A stretch of 64,000 bases of DNA, from contig JAQGPA010000179.1 in the NCBI GenBank assembly GCA_028293325.1, positions 1-64,000 of the forward strand, written 5' to 3'. Both the position numbers and the translations under genes were made by a program. The notes under the pieces are model-generated. The model worked only from the letters and a program-made list of their open reading frames with translations. It made no database searches and was not told the DNA's origin. Every line of letters begins with the position of its first letter. Position 1 is the first letter of the stretch. Shown piece by piece: positions 24,460 to 32,914 of the stretch. The DNA is from Pedosphaera sp. GTDB taxonomy: Bacteria > Verrucomicrobiota > Verrucomicrobiia > Limisphaerales > Pedosphaeraceae.

Positions 24460-26025
24460 ATGAGTAAGTGCTATTACATTACAACTGCAATCGATTACGT
24501 GAACGGTGAACCGCACGTGGGGCATGCCTATGAGAAGGTGATCGCGGACGTGATTGCGCGGGGGCGGCGGAGCCTGGGGTCGGAGGTGTTCTTCCTGACG
24601 GGTTTGGATGAGCACGGGCAAAAGGTGCAGCAGGCGGCATTGGCACAAGGGAAGAGTCCGCAGGGGTATTGTGACGAGCTTTCAGCGGGGTGGAAGGCAC
24701 TGGCAGCGAAGCTGGAGCTGACGATCAATGATTTTGTGCGGACGACGGAGTCGCGGCACAAGGAGGTGGTGCAGGCGATTTTGAAGAAGTTGAATGCGGC
24801 GGGGCATTTTTACAAGGCGGGTTACAAGGGGTTTTATTCGACGAAGGAGGAGACGTTCCTGACGGAGAAGGACCGGTTGCCGGATGGGAGTTTTCCGGCA
24901 TCGTATGGCGAGGTGACGGAGTTGCTGGAGGAGAATTATTATTTCAAGCTGAAGGATCAACAGACGTGGCTGATTGATTACATTGAGAAGCATCCTGAGT
25001 TTATCCAGCCGGATAACCGGCGGAATGAGGTGCTGGGATTTTTAAAGAACAATGAGCTGGAGGATTTGTGCATCACGCGGCCGGCGAACCGGTTGAATTG
25101 GGGGATTCCGATTCCGTTTGACCCGGAGTTTGTGACGTATGTGTGGTTCGATGCGCTGGTGAATTATGTGAGCATTCCGGGGGCGCATGGGGATACGGCG
25201 GTGACGGGGGCACTGCAGACACGGGGCGCGGCGGGTGAAGTGAAGGAGCTTTGGCCGGCGGATGTGCACGTGATTGGGAAGGACATTGTAAAATTTCACG
25301 CGGTGTATTGGCCGATCATGCTGAAGGCGATAGGGCTGCCACAGCCGAAACAGATTTTGGCGCATGGCTGGTGGCAGAAGGATGGAGAAAAATTGAGCAA
25401 GACGACGGGAAATGTGGTGGACCCGATTGCGGTGATCAATGAGTGGGGGCTGGATGCGTTTCGCTTTTATGTGGTGCGGGAACTGGCGATCGGGCCGGAT
25501 GGAAATTGGACGGATGCGGGGTTTGAATCGCGTTATACTTCGGAGTTGGCGAACGGGTTGGGGAATTTGGTGAATCGCTCGCTATCGATGCTGAAACGGT
25601 ATCGCAATGGGATTGTGCCGGAGCGGTCGGATGAATTGGCGGCGGATGCGGCCAAGGCCGTGGCGGAAACGCGCGGTCATCTGGAGGCGAATGAATTGCA
25701 GGCGGCGCTGGTGAGTATTTGGTCGCTGGTGAACCGGGGGAACCAATACGTGGAGCAGACGGCGCCGTTCAAGCTGGCGAAGGATCCGGCACAGGCGAAG
25801 CGGCTGGATGAGGTGTTGTATAACCTGGCGGAGACCTGCCGCGTGCTGGCGGTGTTGTTGTGGCCGTTTTTGCCGGGGACGACGGGCAAGATTTATGCGC
25901 AGCTTGGGTTGAGCGGCGAACCCAATAATTTTTCCAAAGCGACCTGGGGCGGGTTGACGGCCGGTCACACGATTGGCGAACCGGCGCCGCTGTTTCCGCG
26001 GAAAGACAAACCACCGAAGGCATGA
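24460..26025 (+). CDS. metG: methionyl-tRNA synthetase
   Basis: A 521-residue class I aminoacyl-tRNA synthetase. The HIGH motif appears as HVGH in YVNGEPHVGHAYEK (residues 12-28), followed by FLTGLDEHGQKVQQAA and the Trp-containing WFDALVNYVS. The KMSKS motif appears as EKLSKTTGN near residue 310. The connective domain lacks the Cys-x2-Cys zinc knuckles, and there is no C-terminal tRNA-binding domain, so it is a short MetRS. It charges initiator and elongator tRNA-Met in the cytoplasm. The gene follows the long repeat-rich gap and probably has its own promoter there, though none is obvious. Confidence 0.97.
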   Translation: MSKCYYITTAIDYVNGEPHVGHAYEKVIADVIARGRRSLGSEVFFLTGLDEHGQKVQQAALAQGKSPQGYCDELSAGWKALAAKLELTINDFVRTTESRHKEVVQAILKKLNAAGHFYKAGYKGFYSTKEETFLTEKDRLPDGSFPASYGEVTELLEENYYFKLKDQQTWLIDYIEKHPEFIQPDNRRNEVLGFLKNNELEDLCITRPANRLNWGIPIPFDPEFVTYVWFDALVNYVSIPGAHGDTAVTGALQTRGAAGEVKELWPADVHVIGKDIVKFHAVYWPIMLKAIGLPQPKQILAHGWWQKDGEKLSKTTGNVVDPIAVINEWGLDAFRFYVVRELAIGPDGNWTDAGFESRYTSELANGLGNLVNRSLSMLKRYRNGIVPERSDELAADAAKAVAETRGHLEANELQAALVSIWSLVNRGNQYVEQTAPFKLAKDPAQAKRLDEVLYNLAETCRVLAVLLWPFLPGTTGKIYAQLGLSGEPNNFSKATWGGLTAGHTIGEPAPLFPRKDKPPKA

Positions 26026-26045
26026 ACCGAAGCGCAACCAGGCAG

Positions 26046-26243
26046 TTAGCCAGGAGGAAATTCGGAGGGGTCCATGGTGGCGGCTTCGAGTTGGTCGAGG
26101 CGGCCTTCAATGCGGAGCAAACTTTCCGCGAGCAAGGCCAGGGCGCGATAGAGATTGGCGCGTTCCTTGTCCTGCTTGACGTCGCCGAAGAGCATTTCAT
26201 TTTCCCGAAAAAGGGTGGCAGCTTCCTGCAAGGGTGCTTTCAT
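26046..26243 (-). CDS. hypothetical helical protein, 65 aa
   Basis: From ATG 26243 the protein reads MKAPLQEAATLFRENEMLF and continues as amphipathic helices (ALALLAESLLRIEGRLDQLEAA), which suggests a small coiled-coil protein. The upstream extension is Pro/Arg-rich and unlikely. It follows the DUF5069 gene on the same strand by about 40 bp and probably shares its transcript. No family is recognised. Confidence 0.5.
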   Translation of the reverse strand: MKAPLQEAATLFRENEMLFGDVKQDKERANLYRALALLAESLLRIEGRLDQLEAATMDPSEFPPG

Positions 26244-26284
26244 GTGTGATCTTTGACAATTGTGGTTGAGAAAAAGGTGGGCGG

Positions 26285-26578
26285 TCAGGCGCGGGCGTGG
26301 ACGTGGAGACGGATCCATTTGTCCACCTCGCTGTCGGAGGCGCCGGTGGCGACAAAATCCCGGAACTCGTTTTGATCGAGGCCGGCGGTTTCGAGGAATG
26401 CGCGGTCCATGGGGCAGCCGTAGCGGAATTCACCCTGCCAACCAACGAGGGCGGCGCGGCATTTGTCGAGACAACGGGCAGCGAAAGGGAAACCGCCGAG
26501 TTTTTCATCGGGCGGTCGGGGTTCCCCGGTGCGGAGGTCGCGGGCCAGCTTTTTAACCTGCTCCAAATTTTGTTCCAT
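26285..26578 (-). CDS. DUF5069 domain protein, 97 aa
   Basis: From ATG 26578 it reads MEQNLEQVKKLARDLRTGEPRPP. The core LGGFPFAARCLDKCRAAL, GEFRYGCPMDRAFL and FVATGASDSEVDKWI matches the paralogue at 39302, with the same LAARC-DKCRA, Y-x-CP-DR and FVATGA-D-EV/I-WI pattern. DUF5069 is a small soluble family common in Verrucomicrobiota with unknown function. The conserved cysteines (three) and the CP-DR motif may bind metal or take part in redox chemistry, which is speculation. It pairs with the 65-aa gene behind it. Confidence 0.8.
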   Translation of the reverse strand: MEQNLEQVKKLARDLRTGEPRPPDEKLGGFPFAARCLDKCRAALVGWQGEFRYGCPMDRAFLETAGLDQNEFRDFVATGASDSEVDKWIRLHVHARA

Positions 26579-26823
26579 AACACAAATCCTTTTCTGAAAT
26601 AACGTAAGTGCGGCAGGCATTTGTTCAATGGGTGAAATTGAGGGGGCGCGAGGCGGGAGAGGCTTCATTGGCGTGGAAGGTGGGAATGTGCCCCATTGTA
26701 ACGCCGGGCCAAAAGAGAGTCGAATCAATGATGGCACGCTCCGATGGGAAAGGCAGTGGGTGAGCTGTCGGGTAACACGGCGCGGTGGGCCCAAGTAAAA
26801 CAATGTGAAGGAGTTTGGAAGTT

Positions 26824-27072
26824 ATGGAGGCAACGGAAATAAATGGATGGGACGACGCCGCGTGGTTCAAGCGGTGGTTGGAATTGGCGCGGGAATCGCA
26901 GGACGAAAACAGTGAGCCGCCGAAAACGGAGGAGGACGAAGCGGGACCGCAGCAGGAGGCTAGCCCAGCCGAGAAAAGAGAGTTTGCACCACCATTTGCG
27001 GAATGGAATTTTTCGGTGCGTGAATGCGCGCTGTTGAATCTGCCGCGAGGCGTGGTGGCGAGCATTACCTGA
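26824..27072 (+). CDS. hypothetical acidic protein, 82 aa
   Basis: An AAGGAG lies at the right distance (10 bp) before ATG 26824, and this decides the start over an in-frame TTG nine bases upstream. The protein is strongly acidic in the middle (EPPKTEEDEAGPQQEA) and ends with a short ordered segment (EWNFSVRECALLNLPRG). No family is recognised. The good ribosome-binding site supports a real gene. Confidence 0.5.
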   Translation: MEATEINGWDDAAWFKRWLELARESQDENSEPPKTEEDEAGPQQEASPAEKREFAPPFAEWNFSVRECALLNLPRGVVASIT

Positions 27073-27241
27073 GCGGCGAGCGGCACCTGCAGAGTGCCCT
27101 GCCCCACCCCGAGAAGCGACGTTTCCGCACTGGAAGCAATCGCGTCTGCCATTCCTATTGCCGTTGCTAGACGCATAGGGAATGCATGTTATGCTGTAGT
27201 CGGGAGTCTCCCGGCTCCTCTGCTTGTGGAACCTCTCTCGA

Positions 27242-28522
27242 ATGACAGCGATTGAAGTGTGCATGAATGGCATCCACGAAAACGTGTTGAGTCCAGCGCG
27301 TTTGATGACGTTGCAGCAACTCGGCCTGCTGGACACCCCGGCGGAAGAAGCATTTGATCGTTTGGGGAGATTGGCGGCAAAAATTCTGCATACACCGGTG
27401 GCGTTGGTATCGTTGGTGGAAGACACCCGCCAGTTTTTCAAGAGTTGCATCGGGTTACCCGAGCCTTGGGCGACGTGGCGGGAAATGCCGTTGACCTACT
27501 CCATTTGCCAACATGTGGTGGCGAACTCGGCGCCCCTGGTCATCAACGACGCGAGGCTGGATCCCACATTCCAGAATCATCCAGCGATCCGGGATTTGGG
27601 CGTCGTGGCTTATCTGGGAATTCCCCTGCGCATGCGAACCGGGGAAGTGTTGGGCTCTTTCTGTGTCATTGATGCCAAACCGCGTTGCTGGACCTGGGAA
27701 AATGAGCAGATGCTGGAAACCCTGGCGGGTTGTGTCATGACCGAAATTGAGTTGCGCAATGAAATTCGTTTTCATCGGGCCGCAACAGCAGAAGTAAACG
27801 AATTGAATTGCGAACTGCGACGCAAAGCAGCGGCGTTGGAAGCAGCCAACAAGGATCTGGAAGCATTTAATTATTCCATCTCCCACGACCTGCGCAGCCC
27901 ATTGAGGCTGCTTAACATATTCACGGGGCTGCTGTCGGAATGCGCCGGCACCCATTTGACGGGTGAATGTGAAAGCCATATCGAGGCCATTCGCGTTGCC
28001 AGCCAGCAAATGACCAGCGTCATCGATGGACTGCTGTTGCTGAGCCGTGTCAGCAAGGGCAAATTATGCCAGGAACCGTTTGACTTGAGCGAGTCTGCCC
28101 GGCATATCGTTTCCGGATTGCAACAGGCATACCCGGAACGCCGGGTGGAGATCGTGATTGAACCGAACATGACCGTAAGCGGAGACCGGCGGCTATTGCA
28201 GATTCTACTGGAAAATCTTCTGGGCAATGCGTGGAAATTCACCGGGAAGCGAGCGGAAGCCAGAATTGAATTTGGTTCCATCCTGGTGAAGAAAGCGCGG
28301 GTCTTTATGGTGCGCGACAACGGGGCAGGATTTGACATGGAGTATGCAAATAAATTGTTTGTGCCATTCCAACGCCTTCACTCGGAGCGCGAATTTGAGG
28401 GAACGGGCATCGGTTTGGGCACCGTGGGGAGGATCATCCGGCGCCATCAAGGACGCATTTGGGCTGAAGGAAGAGTGAATGAGGGGGCGGCATTTTACTT
28501 TACGATTCCCGCCAGGGACTGA
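27242..28522 (+). CDS. GAF-domain sensor histidine kinase
   Basis: 426 residues from ATG 27242; an in-frame TTG at 27224 and ATG at 27263 are alternatives. Residues 15-165 form a GAF domain (RLGRLAAKILHTPVALVSLVEDTRQFFKS, AYLGIPLRM). A coiled coil spans about 175-205, followed by HisKA with the phospho-acceptor His in SISHDLRSPLR and an HATPase_c domain with LENLLGNAWKF (N box), VRDNGAGFDM (G1) and GTGIGLGTV (G2). No membrane segment or receiver domain is seen, so it is a cytoplasmic kinase. No cognate response regulator is adjacent. The GAF subtype is like that of phytochrome-related kinases but lacks an obvious chromophore Cys. Confidence 0.9.
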   Translation: MTAIEVCMNGIHENVLSPARLMTLQQLGLLDTPAEEAFDRLGRLAAKILHTPVALVSLVEDTRQFFKSCIGLPEPWATWREMPLTYSICQHVVANSAPLVINDARLDPTFQNHPAIRDLGVVAYLGIPLRMRTGEVLGSFCVIDAKPRCWTWENEQMLETLAGCVMTEIELRNEIRFHRAATAEVNELNCELRRKAAALEAANKDLEAFNYSISHDLRSPLRLLNIFTGLLSECAGTHLTGECESHIEAIRVASQQMTSVIDGLLLLSRVSKGKLCQEPFDLSESARHIVSGLQQAYPERRVEIVIEPNMTVSGDRRLLQILLENLLGNAWKFTGKRAEARIEFGSILVKKARVFMVRDNGAGFDMEYANKLFVPFQRLHSEREFEGTGIGLGTVGRIIRRHQGRIWAEGRVNEGAAFYFTIPARD

Positions 28523-28581
28523 CGGACATTCCAGAAACATGCCAACGATTATTTGGCCAGTCGGGGCTGGCAAATACCCGG

Positions 28582-28953
28582 CTACATCTGAAACGCCTCT
28601 CTGAGCGTCGCGAGATACTTTTGTTCCTCGACGGAGACCGAGCCATCGAGCGCGGTCAGGTCGTTCAGAATAGCGTAAACTTCCTGGCGATGTTCACGCG
28701 TTGGAAAATTCCTGGCGAGTCTGCTGGCGCAAGCGCGCGCGGCGTCCGGGCTTAGAGAATGTTGGCGGACGCGGGTGACGGAGGCGTCGAATTGGCGGTT
28801 GCGGTCGAAATCCGTGTTCAGGCCCATGACGAGGAGCAACTCTTTCACGCGGGTTTCTTCTACGGAAGCGAGGTTGCCATCGACATACATGGTGAGGACC
28901 AAGAGGTCGAGCAGCGCCTCACGTTGGGTGACGTCGAAATCAGTGATGTTCAT
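28582..28953 (-). CDS. TerB-like protein, 123 aa
   Basis: From ATG 28953 the protein reads MNITDFDVTQREALLDLLVLTMYVDGNLASVEETRVKEL and ends with LNDLTALDGSVSVEEQKYLATL. Two helical halves each carry an acidic D-G-x-(L/V)-(A/S)-x-x-E motif, the hallmark of the TerB/TerB-like fold that binds divalent metals. Members occur in tellurite-resistance and general stress contexts and as stand-alone cytoplasmic proteins. There are no ter genes nearby, so a link to tellurite is not supported. It is convergent with the kinase gene. Confidence 0.7.
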   Translation of the reverse strand: MNITDFDVTQREALLDLLVLTMYVDGNLASVEETRVKELLLVMGLNTDFDRNRQFDASVTRVRQHSLSPDAARACASRLARNFPTREHRQEVYAILNDLTALDGSVSVEEQKYLATLREAFQM

Positions 28954-29153
28954 AAGGGAGTCCGCAAGCGGGACTTGGCCGGGTGGGAGCATATCGGGCG
29001 GCGGAAGCGCGGTCTATGGGATTATTTTAAGGCGCGGTGAGGTTGGGAAGAGGATGGGGAGCGTTGAAACCAGGATTCGTGACACTGAACTTAGAACTTT
29101 TCATCAGACGGCGGGCGCATTAATTTAAGCGCGCCAAGAAGTGAGCCCGATGA

Positions 29154-29241
29154 GCCGGTGTGGCGAAATGGCAGACGCACAGGACTTAAAATCCTGGGAC
29201 CGTAAAAAGTCGTGTCGGTTCGAGTCCGACCACCGGCACCA
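29154..29241 (+). tRNA. tRNA-Leu (anticodon TAA)
   Basis: The 7-bp acceptor stem pairs GCCGGTG with CACCGGC, and the CCA end is encoded. The D-arm contains GGCAGACGC, the anticodon loop is CTTAAAA with anticodon TAA, a type II long variable arm is present, and the T-arm carries GGTTCGAGTCC. It reads UUA and UUG codons. Confidence 0.95.
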
Positions 29242-29411
29242 TGGGCGAACTATTGATTGAGGCGGAGGAATGCTGCTTGCGTTTGAGGGGTTGCTTGGGT
29301 ATGAACAGTTTGCCATGGGCGCTGTCCACTGTATTGCGAGCGCAGTTCAAGTTGTCGCCAAAAACAATGAACCTATCACCGCATCAAGTTAGTTTTTGGA
29401 TGACTTAAATC

Positions 29412-29603
29412 ATGGGCGATTTATACGATCTGTTTGAGTTGGTAATGGTTTGGGTGCTGGTGGTGGTGTGCATAGGCCTCTGCTGCTATTTGGCATACCG
29501 GCAATATCGCTCCGTTAAGTTGCGTCGCTGGTATCGACGCCACAAGGCCCGGCATCGTGACGCCAGCGAGCAGTCGAGGCATTCGCGTTCCGATCGGGTG
29601 TGA
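29412..29603 (+). CDS. predicted small single-pass membrane protein, 63 aa
   Basis: One hydrophobic segment (residues about 8-28, FELVMVWVLVVVCIGLCCYL) is followed by a very basic tail (YRSVKLRRWYRRHKARHRD), predicting an N-out, C-in protein. No Shine-Dalgarno is clear. It follows the tRNA-Leu gene by 170 bp and is closed by a strong terminator 120 bp downstream. It has the same plan as the 75-aa protein at 12012. No known family. Confidence 0.5.
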   Translation: MGDLYDLFELVMVWVLVVVCIGLCCYLAYRQYRSVKLRRWYRRHKARHRDASEQSRHSRSDRV

Positions 29604-29722
29604 GAACTATGAAGGGTTGGCAAAATTCCTCCGTCGTTCGCCATCGCTGGGGTACATACCCCATGGTGCTTCAGGCAGGTTCTTCGCTACAACTTAACCC
29701 GTAATGATGGTCAGTTAGGTTC

Positions 29723-29751
29723 GGCGGCCCTGAGTGGGGCCGCCTTTTTTT
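29723..29751 (+). terminator. Rho-independent terminator
   Basis: GGCGGCCC pairs with GGGCCGCC around a 6-nt loop and is followed by seven T. It closes the small membrane-protein transcript. Confidence 0.9.
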
Positions 29752-29874
29752 CAGCAGATATTGATTGAACCTTCTGCGAGTCGCAGTGGGAGAAGGAAGT
29801 CCTCAGTCTTGTGGGTTTTTCCCCATAGGAATCCACGCGTGGAAGCCGTAAAGAAAGGTAGCTAACATAAAAGC

Positions 29875-29905
29875 TCCCGCTACCAAGGAGGGCGGGATTT
29901 TTTTT
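29875..29905 (+). terminator. Rho-independent terminator, possibly bidirectional
   Basis: TCCCGC (29875-29880) pairs with GCGGGA (29892-29897) and is followed by eight T on the plus strand. On the minus strand the same hairpin is followed by a shorter T-rich stretch (GCTTTTA), so it may also end the minus-strand gene that stops at 29925. Confidence 0.8.
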
Positions 29906-29924
29906 GCCCTTCAAAACGAACGGG

Positions 29925-30476
29925 TTACTCTTTTTTCAGCCCGCTCTCGATCATCTTCTTGAACTCCGTTGAGGACGACTTGACCAATCCCTTGGGACCG
30001 GTCATGCGCACGAACACGTCGCCCGCATCTGATTGGATGATGGCGCCAAGCAGGCCATAATCGGGCATTGGAGTAAGTGGACCGCCCGGCATGCCGCTCT
30101 TGTACGTTCCTTCCGCCTGGACATAGGTAATCTTGGTTTTACCAACAGTTGTTTCATCCACCTTGGCGTTTATCTTATCGCGTGGTTCCTGGAATTGGCC
30201 GAGCCAACGGTCCACGTTAGCCTGGGTGCTGCCGGCGCCACCGCCGAACTGGAAGAACACGATGTCGGCGCTCTCCTTGCCGTCGGCATCCTTCACCTTC
30301 AACTGGGCTTTGCGCATGGGTGAACTCACCTCCACCCATTCCCAAGCTGACGGTCGGGTGAAAGTGAATTCGCCGACCTTGAATGTGGGCGATGATTCGG
30401 CTCGCCCACTGACAACACCAGCCAGATTGAACGCCACGAACATGAGAAACGAAAGCAGTGCTTTAGCCGTTTTCAT
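29925..30476 (-). CDS. secreted hypothetical protein, 183 aa
   Basis: A clear signal peptide (MKTAKALLSFLMFVAFNLAGVVSGRAES) is followed by a beta-rich domain beginning FKVGEFTFTRPSAWEWVEVSSPMRKAQL, with VFFQFGGGAGSTQANVDRWLGQF in the middle and VFVRMTGPKGLV near the end. This pattern occurs in conserved periplasmic proteins of planctomycetes and verrucomicrobia with no assigned function. It is probably periplasmic. It shares direction with the secreted OB-like gene upstream, with a 70-bp gap. Confidence 0.65.
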   Translation of the reverse strand: MKTAKALLSFLMFVAFNLAGVVSGRAESSPTFKVGEFTFTRPSAWEWVEVSSPMRKAQLKVKDADGKESADIVFFQFGGGAGSTQANVDRWLGQFQEPRDKINAKVDETTVGKTKITYVQAEGTYKSGMPGGPLTPMPDYGLLGAIIQSDAGDVFVRMTGPKGLVKSSSTEFKKMIESGLKKE

Positions 30477-30546
30477 AATGAATGGGAGATAATTCTTGGT
30501 CGATTTTAGCGTCTGTCTCGTCCAAAAGGAATGAGGGAAAACCCTG

Positions 30547-31062
30547 CTATTGCTCCACTACTTTGATCTGATCGGAGTTGGTCAGAACAATTTCCGGGCG
30601 TCCCTGAAAATCGATGAGCTTCCCGGACACAACTGCTTCCTTGCCGACAAGCAGCTTTAGGTCGGGAAAGTTAGTGAAATTTTCACTTTTCAACAGGCCG
30701 GTCATTGCCGTCTTGTAGTCGGCGTCGAAATTTATAATTGCCAGATTGCCACCACGCGGCTCAAAAATTTTGGTTACCGTTCCCTTGAATGCGCCGACCT
30801 TGTCTGCTTGCTTGAGGCCTTCAGCGAGGGCATGCGCATCAAGAGCTGTTTTGAAGGTCTCGTTTGTTTTGGAAATCATGCCAAAACTGGCGGTCTTCGA
30901 TGCGACGTCGCTTTGTGATTTGCGGGCTGGAGCTGATACGTCCTTGGGCTGCGCATTCGTACTGGCAGGCGGCGTTGCCGGTGGCGTTGAATCAGCAGCA
31001 AAACCGGTGGCAACAAATGAAAGAAGAGCGATGGAGGTTAAGAGGATTCGAGTGTTTGTCAT
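30547..31062 (-). CDS. secreted OB-fold-like protein, 171 aa
   Basis: A signal peptide (MTNTRILLTSIALLSFVATGFAA) is followed by a Pro/Ala-rich linker (residues 24-60) and a C-terminal domain of about 85 residues: GTVTKIFEPRGGNLAIINFDADY, then LKLLVGKEAVVSGKLIDFQGRPEIVLTNSDQIKVV. The last part closely follows the pattern of nucleic-acid OB-fold proteins (G-K-x-I-x-F-x-G-x-P-E-I). Such exported OB domains are of unknown function. An 8-bp inverted repeat (31102-31109 with 31139-31146) lies in the divergent promoter region. Confidence 0.65.
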   Translation of the reverse strand: MTNTRILLTSIALLSFVATGFAADSTPPATPPASTNAQPKDVSAPARKSQSDVASKTASFGMISKTNETFKTALDAHALAEGLKQADKVGAFKGTVTKIFEPRGGNLAIINFDADYKTAMTGLLKSENFTNFPDLKLLVGKEAVVSGKLIDFQGRPEIVLTNSDQIKVVEQ

Positions 31063-31181
31063 AATGAGTTTTCAGTTTTAACCTTGTTTAATCATCTCCG
31101 CATGGAATGACAAGGCATATCAGGGGTATTGAGGCAGACATTCCATTTGGCTATCATGCAAATAGGCAGTAGAAATCTGTG

Positions 31182-32675
31182 ATGTCATTAGAATCTCGAG
31201 CCCTTTCACTACGAATATGGGCCTTGCTCCTGCCGCCCGTGGGCCTGAGTTTGCTCTGGAAGGGGCCTCGAACCCTTGCCCAAAAGCTCCTCGGCACGCT
31301 GGGGATTCTACTTTATTGCCTCCCCTACTCCGCGCTGGTGATTTGGCTGCTTGTCCAGTTTACCGGCTTGCAAGTGGAATGGCGGGGTGGATTTCCGCCG
31401 GTCCTGACTTATTCCAAGACCACGCCCAATTATGACGCGGTTGAAAAAAATCGCACGCAACAAGCCAAACGAGGCGGACAAGTTTTAGAACATCATTCAT
31501 CCAGCCTGGTCGGAGCTTATTGGACGGATTTTCGCGGACCAAATCGCGACGGCCGCTATGAACAAACTTCTATCCTGACCAAATGGCCTGCGGAGGGATT
31601 GCGCGAGCTATGGCGTCAACCGATTGGAGGCGGGTATGGTTCATTTGTCGTGGCTGAGGGATTGGCATTTACCATCGAACAACGCCGTGAATTTGAAACC
31701 GTCGCGGCGTATGATTTTGCCACAGGCCGGGAATTGTGGACCAATAGCTGGCCGGCCCTCTTTCAGGAATCAATGGGCGGCGACGGCCCGCGCGCCACCC
31801 CCACTTACCACGCAGGGCGCATTTTTGCGCAGGGTGCCGAAGGGGAATTGCGTTGTCTCGAGGCTGCCACGGGACGGTTAATCTGGTCGAAAAATATTCT
31901 TTCAGATAACGGCGTGGGAAACGTCAGTTATGGTATGGCTGCCTCGCCGTTGATAGTTGATGGCAAGGTGATCGTGCAACCAGGCGGACCGAACGGCAAA
32001 TCTGTTGTCGCTTATGATGAGGCGACCGGTGCAACCGTTTGGAAGTCTTTATCCGATCCGGCGGCCTATAGTTCGCCAATGATTGTAAACCTCGCCGGTC
32101 AGCGACAATTGCTGATCGTCACTGCCACGCGCGCGGTGGGGCTTGCGGTCGATAGCGGCAAGTTACTCTGGGAACATCCTTGGGTCGTAAAACTGGATAA
32201 CCGCAACATTGTTCAACCGGTTATTCTCGGCACGAATCGCTTTTTCCTTTCAGCAGGTTATGGCACCGGCTGCGAAGCGGTTGAAATTACCCAGAGCAAA
32301 ACCGGATTATCGGCGCAAACCATTTGGAAAAACACCTTGCTCAAGAACAAATTCGCCAGCTCGGTTTTCTGGCAAGGTTGTCTTTATGGTCTCGACGAAG
32401 ACATTCTGACCTGCCTTGATGCCGCCACCGGCGAGCGTAAGTGGAAGGATGGCCGTTATGATTACGGCCAATTGTTGCTGGCCGATGGACACCTGGTAAT
32501 TCTGGGTGGCAACGGCACGCTTGCCTTGGTTAGAGCCATCCCTGATCGATACGAGGAACTGGCGCAGTTCCCAGCCATCCATGGAAAAACCTGGAATAAT
32601 CCTGCCATCGCGCAAGGCAAGCTCCTGGTCCGAAATGCTGTGGAAATGGCGTGCTTTGATATATCCGGCAGGTAA
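31182..32675 (+). CDS. PQQ-like beta-propeller repeat protein, membrane anchored
   Basis: 497 residues from ATG 31182 (a GTG lies one codon earlier). Two hydrophobic segments lie near residues 10-30 and 38-62 (LGILLYCLPYSALVIWLLVQF), so the protein is anchored in the membrane. From about residue 115 (YWTDFRGPNRDGRYEQ) begins a seven- or eight-bladed propeller with PQQ-type repeats, such as AYDFATGRELWTN, CLEAATGRLIWSKN, AYDEATGATVWKS and CLDAATGERKWKDG. The W-x-F-R-G-P-x-R-x-G opening is typical of the PQQ-binding-like family abundant in Verrucomicrobiota/Planctomycetes. There is no quinoprotein catalytic Cys pair, so it is probably structural or ligand-binding. Confidence 0.85.
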   Translation: MSLESRALSLRIWALLLPPVGLSLLWKGPRTLAQKLLGTLGILLYCLPYSALVIWLLVQFTGLQVEWRGGFPPVLTYSKTTPNYDAVEKNRTQQAKRGGQVLEHHSSSLVGAYWTDFRGPNRDGRYEQTSILTKWPAEGLRELWRQPIGGGYGSFVVAEGLAFTIEQRREFETVAAYDFATGRELWTNSWPALFQESMGGDGPRATPTYHAGRIFAQGAEGELRCLEAATGRLIWSKNILSDNGVGNVSYGMAASPLIVDGKVIVQPGGPNGKSVVAYDEATGATVWKSLSDPAAYSSPMIVNLAGQRQLLIVTATRAVGLAVDSGKLLWEHPWVVKLDNRNIVQPVILGTNRFFLSAGYGTGCEAVEITQSKTGLSAQTIWKNTLLKNKFASSVFWQGCLYGLDEDILTCLDAATGERKWKDGRYDYGQLLLADGHLVILGGNGTLALVRAIPDRYEELAQFPAIHGKTWNNPAIAQGKLLVRNAVEMACFDISGR

Positions 32676-32767
32676 TAATGTCGCCGGCCCTAAACTTAAC
32701 CGCACTTGCGCAACGGAAAAACATTGCGTAGTTTAAGCTCCTTCTTCAAATTATCAGTATTGCTGTC

Positions 32768-32856
32768 GGAGAGATGGCTGAGTGGTTTAAGGCGCACGCC
32801 TGGAAAGCGTGAGTACCTAAACAGTACCGTGGGTTCGAATCCCTCTCTCTCCGCCA
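32768..32856 (+). tRNA. tRNA-Ser (anticodon GGA)
   Basis: The acceptor stem pairs GGAGAGA with TCTCTCC, with discriminator G and encoded CCA. It has the D-arm GGCTGAGTGGTTTAAGGC, anticodon loop CTGGAAA with anticodon GGA, a long variable arm (serine type II) and the T-loop GGTTCGAATCC. It reads UCC and UCU. Confidence 0.96.
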
Positions 32857-32914
32857 CTTCCACAAGGTCATCCAACCGTTTGCGCCGCAGATACGCACAG
32901 CGTAGCTTATCGGT

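Larger units (their letters stand above)
29604..29924. other. intergenic region with two terminator hairpins
   Basis: No protein gene is convincing. The region carries two intrinsic terminators facing the plus direction, 125 bp apart. The stretch between them can fold, for example CTGCG-AGT-CGCAG nested inside CCTTCT/AGAAGG at about 29770-29797. Confidence 0.5.

Noticed and set aside
28552-28573. TTTGGCCAG/CTGGCAAA hairpin between kinase and TerB-like genes
   Set aside because: The stem has a bulge and neither side has a T-run, so I did not call a terminator.
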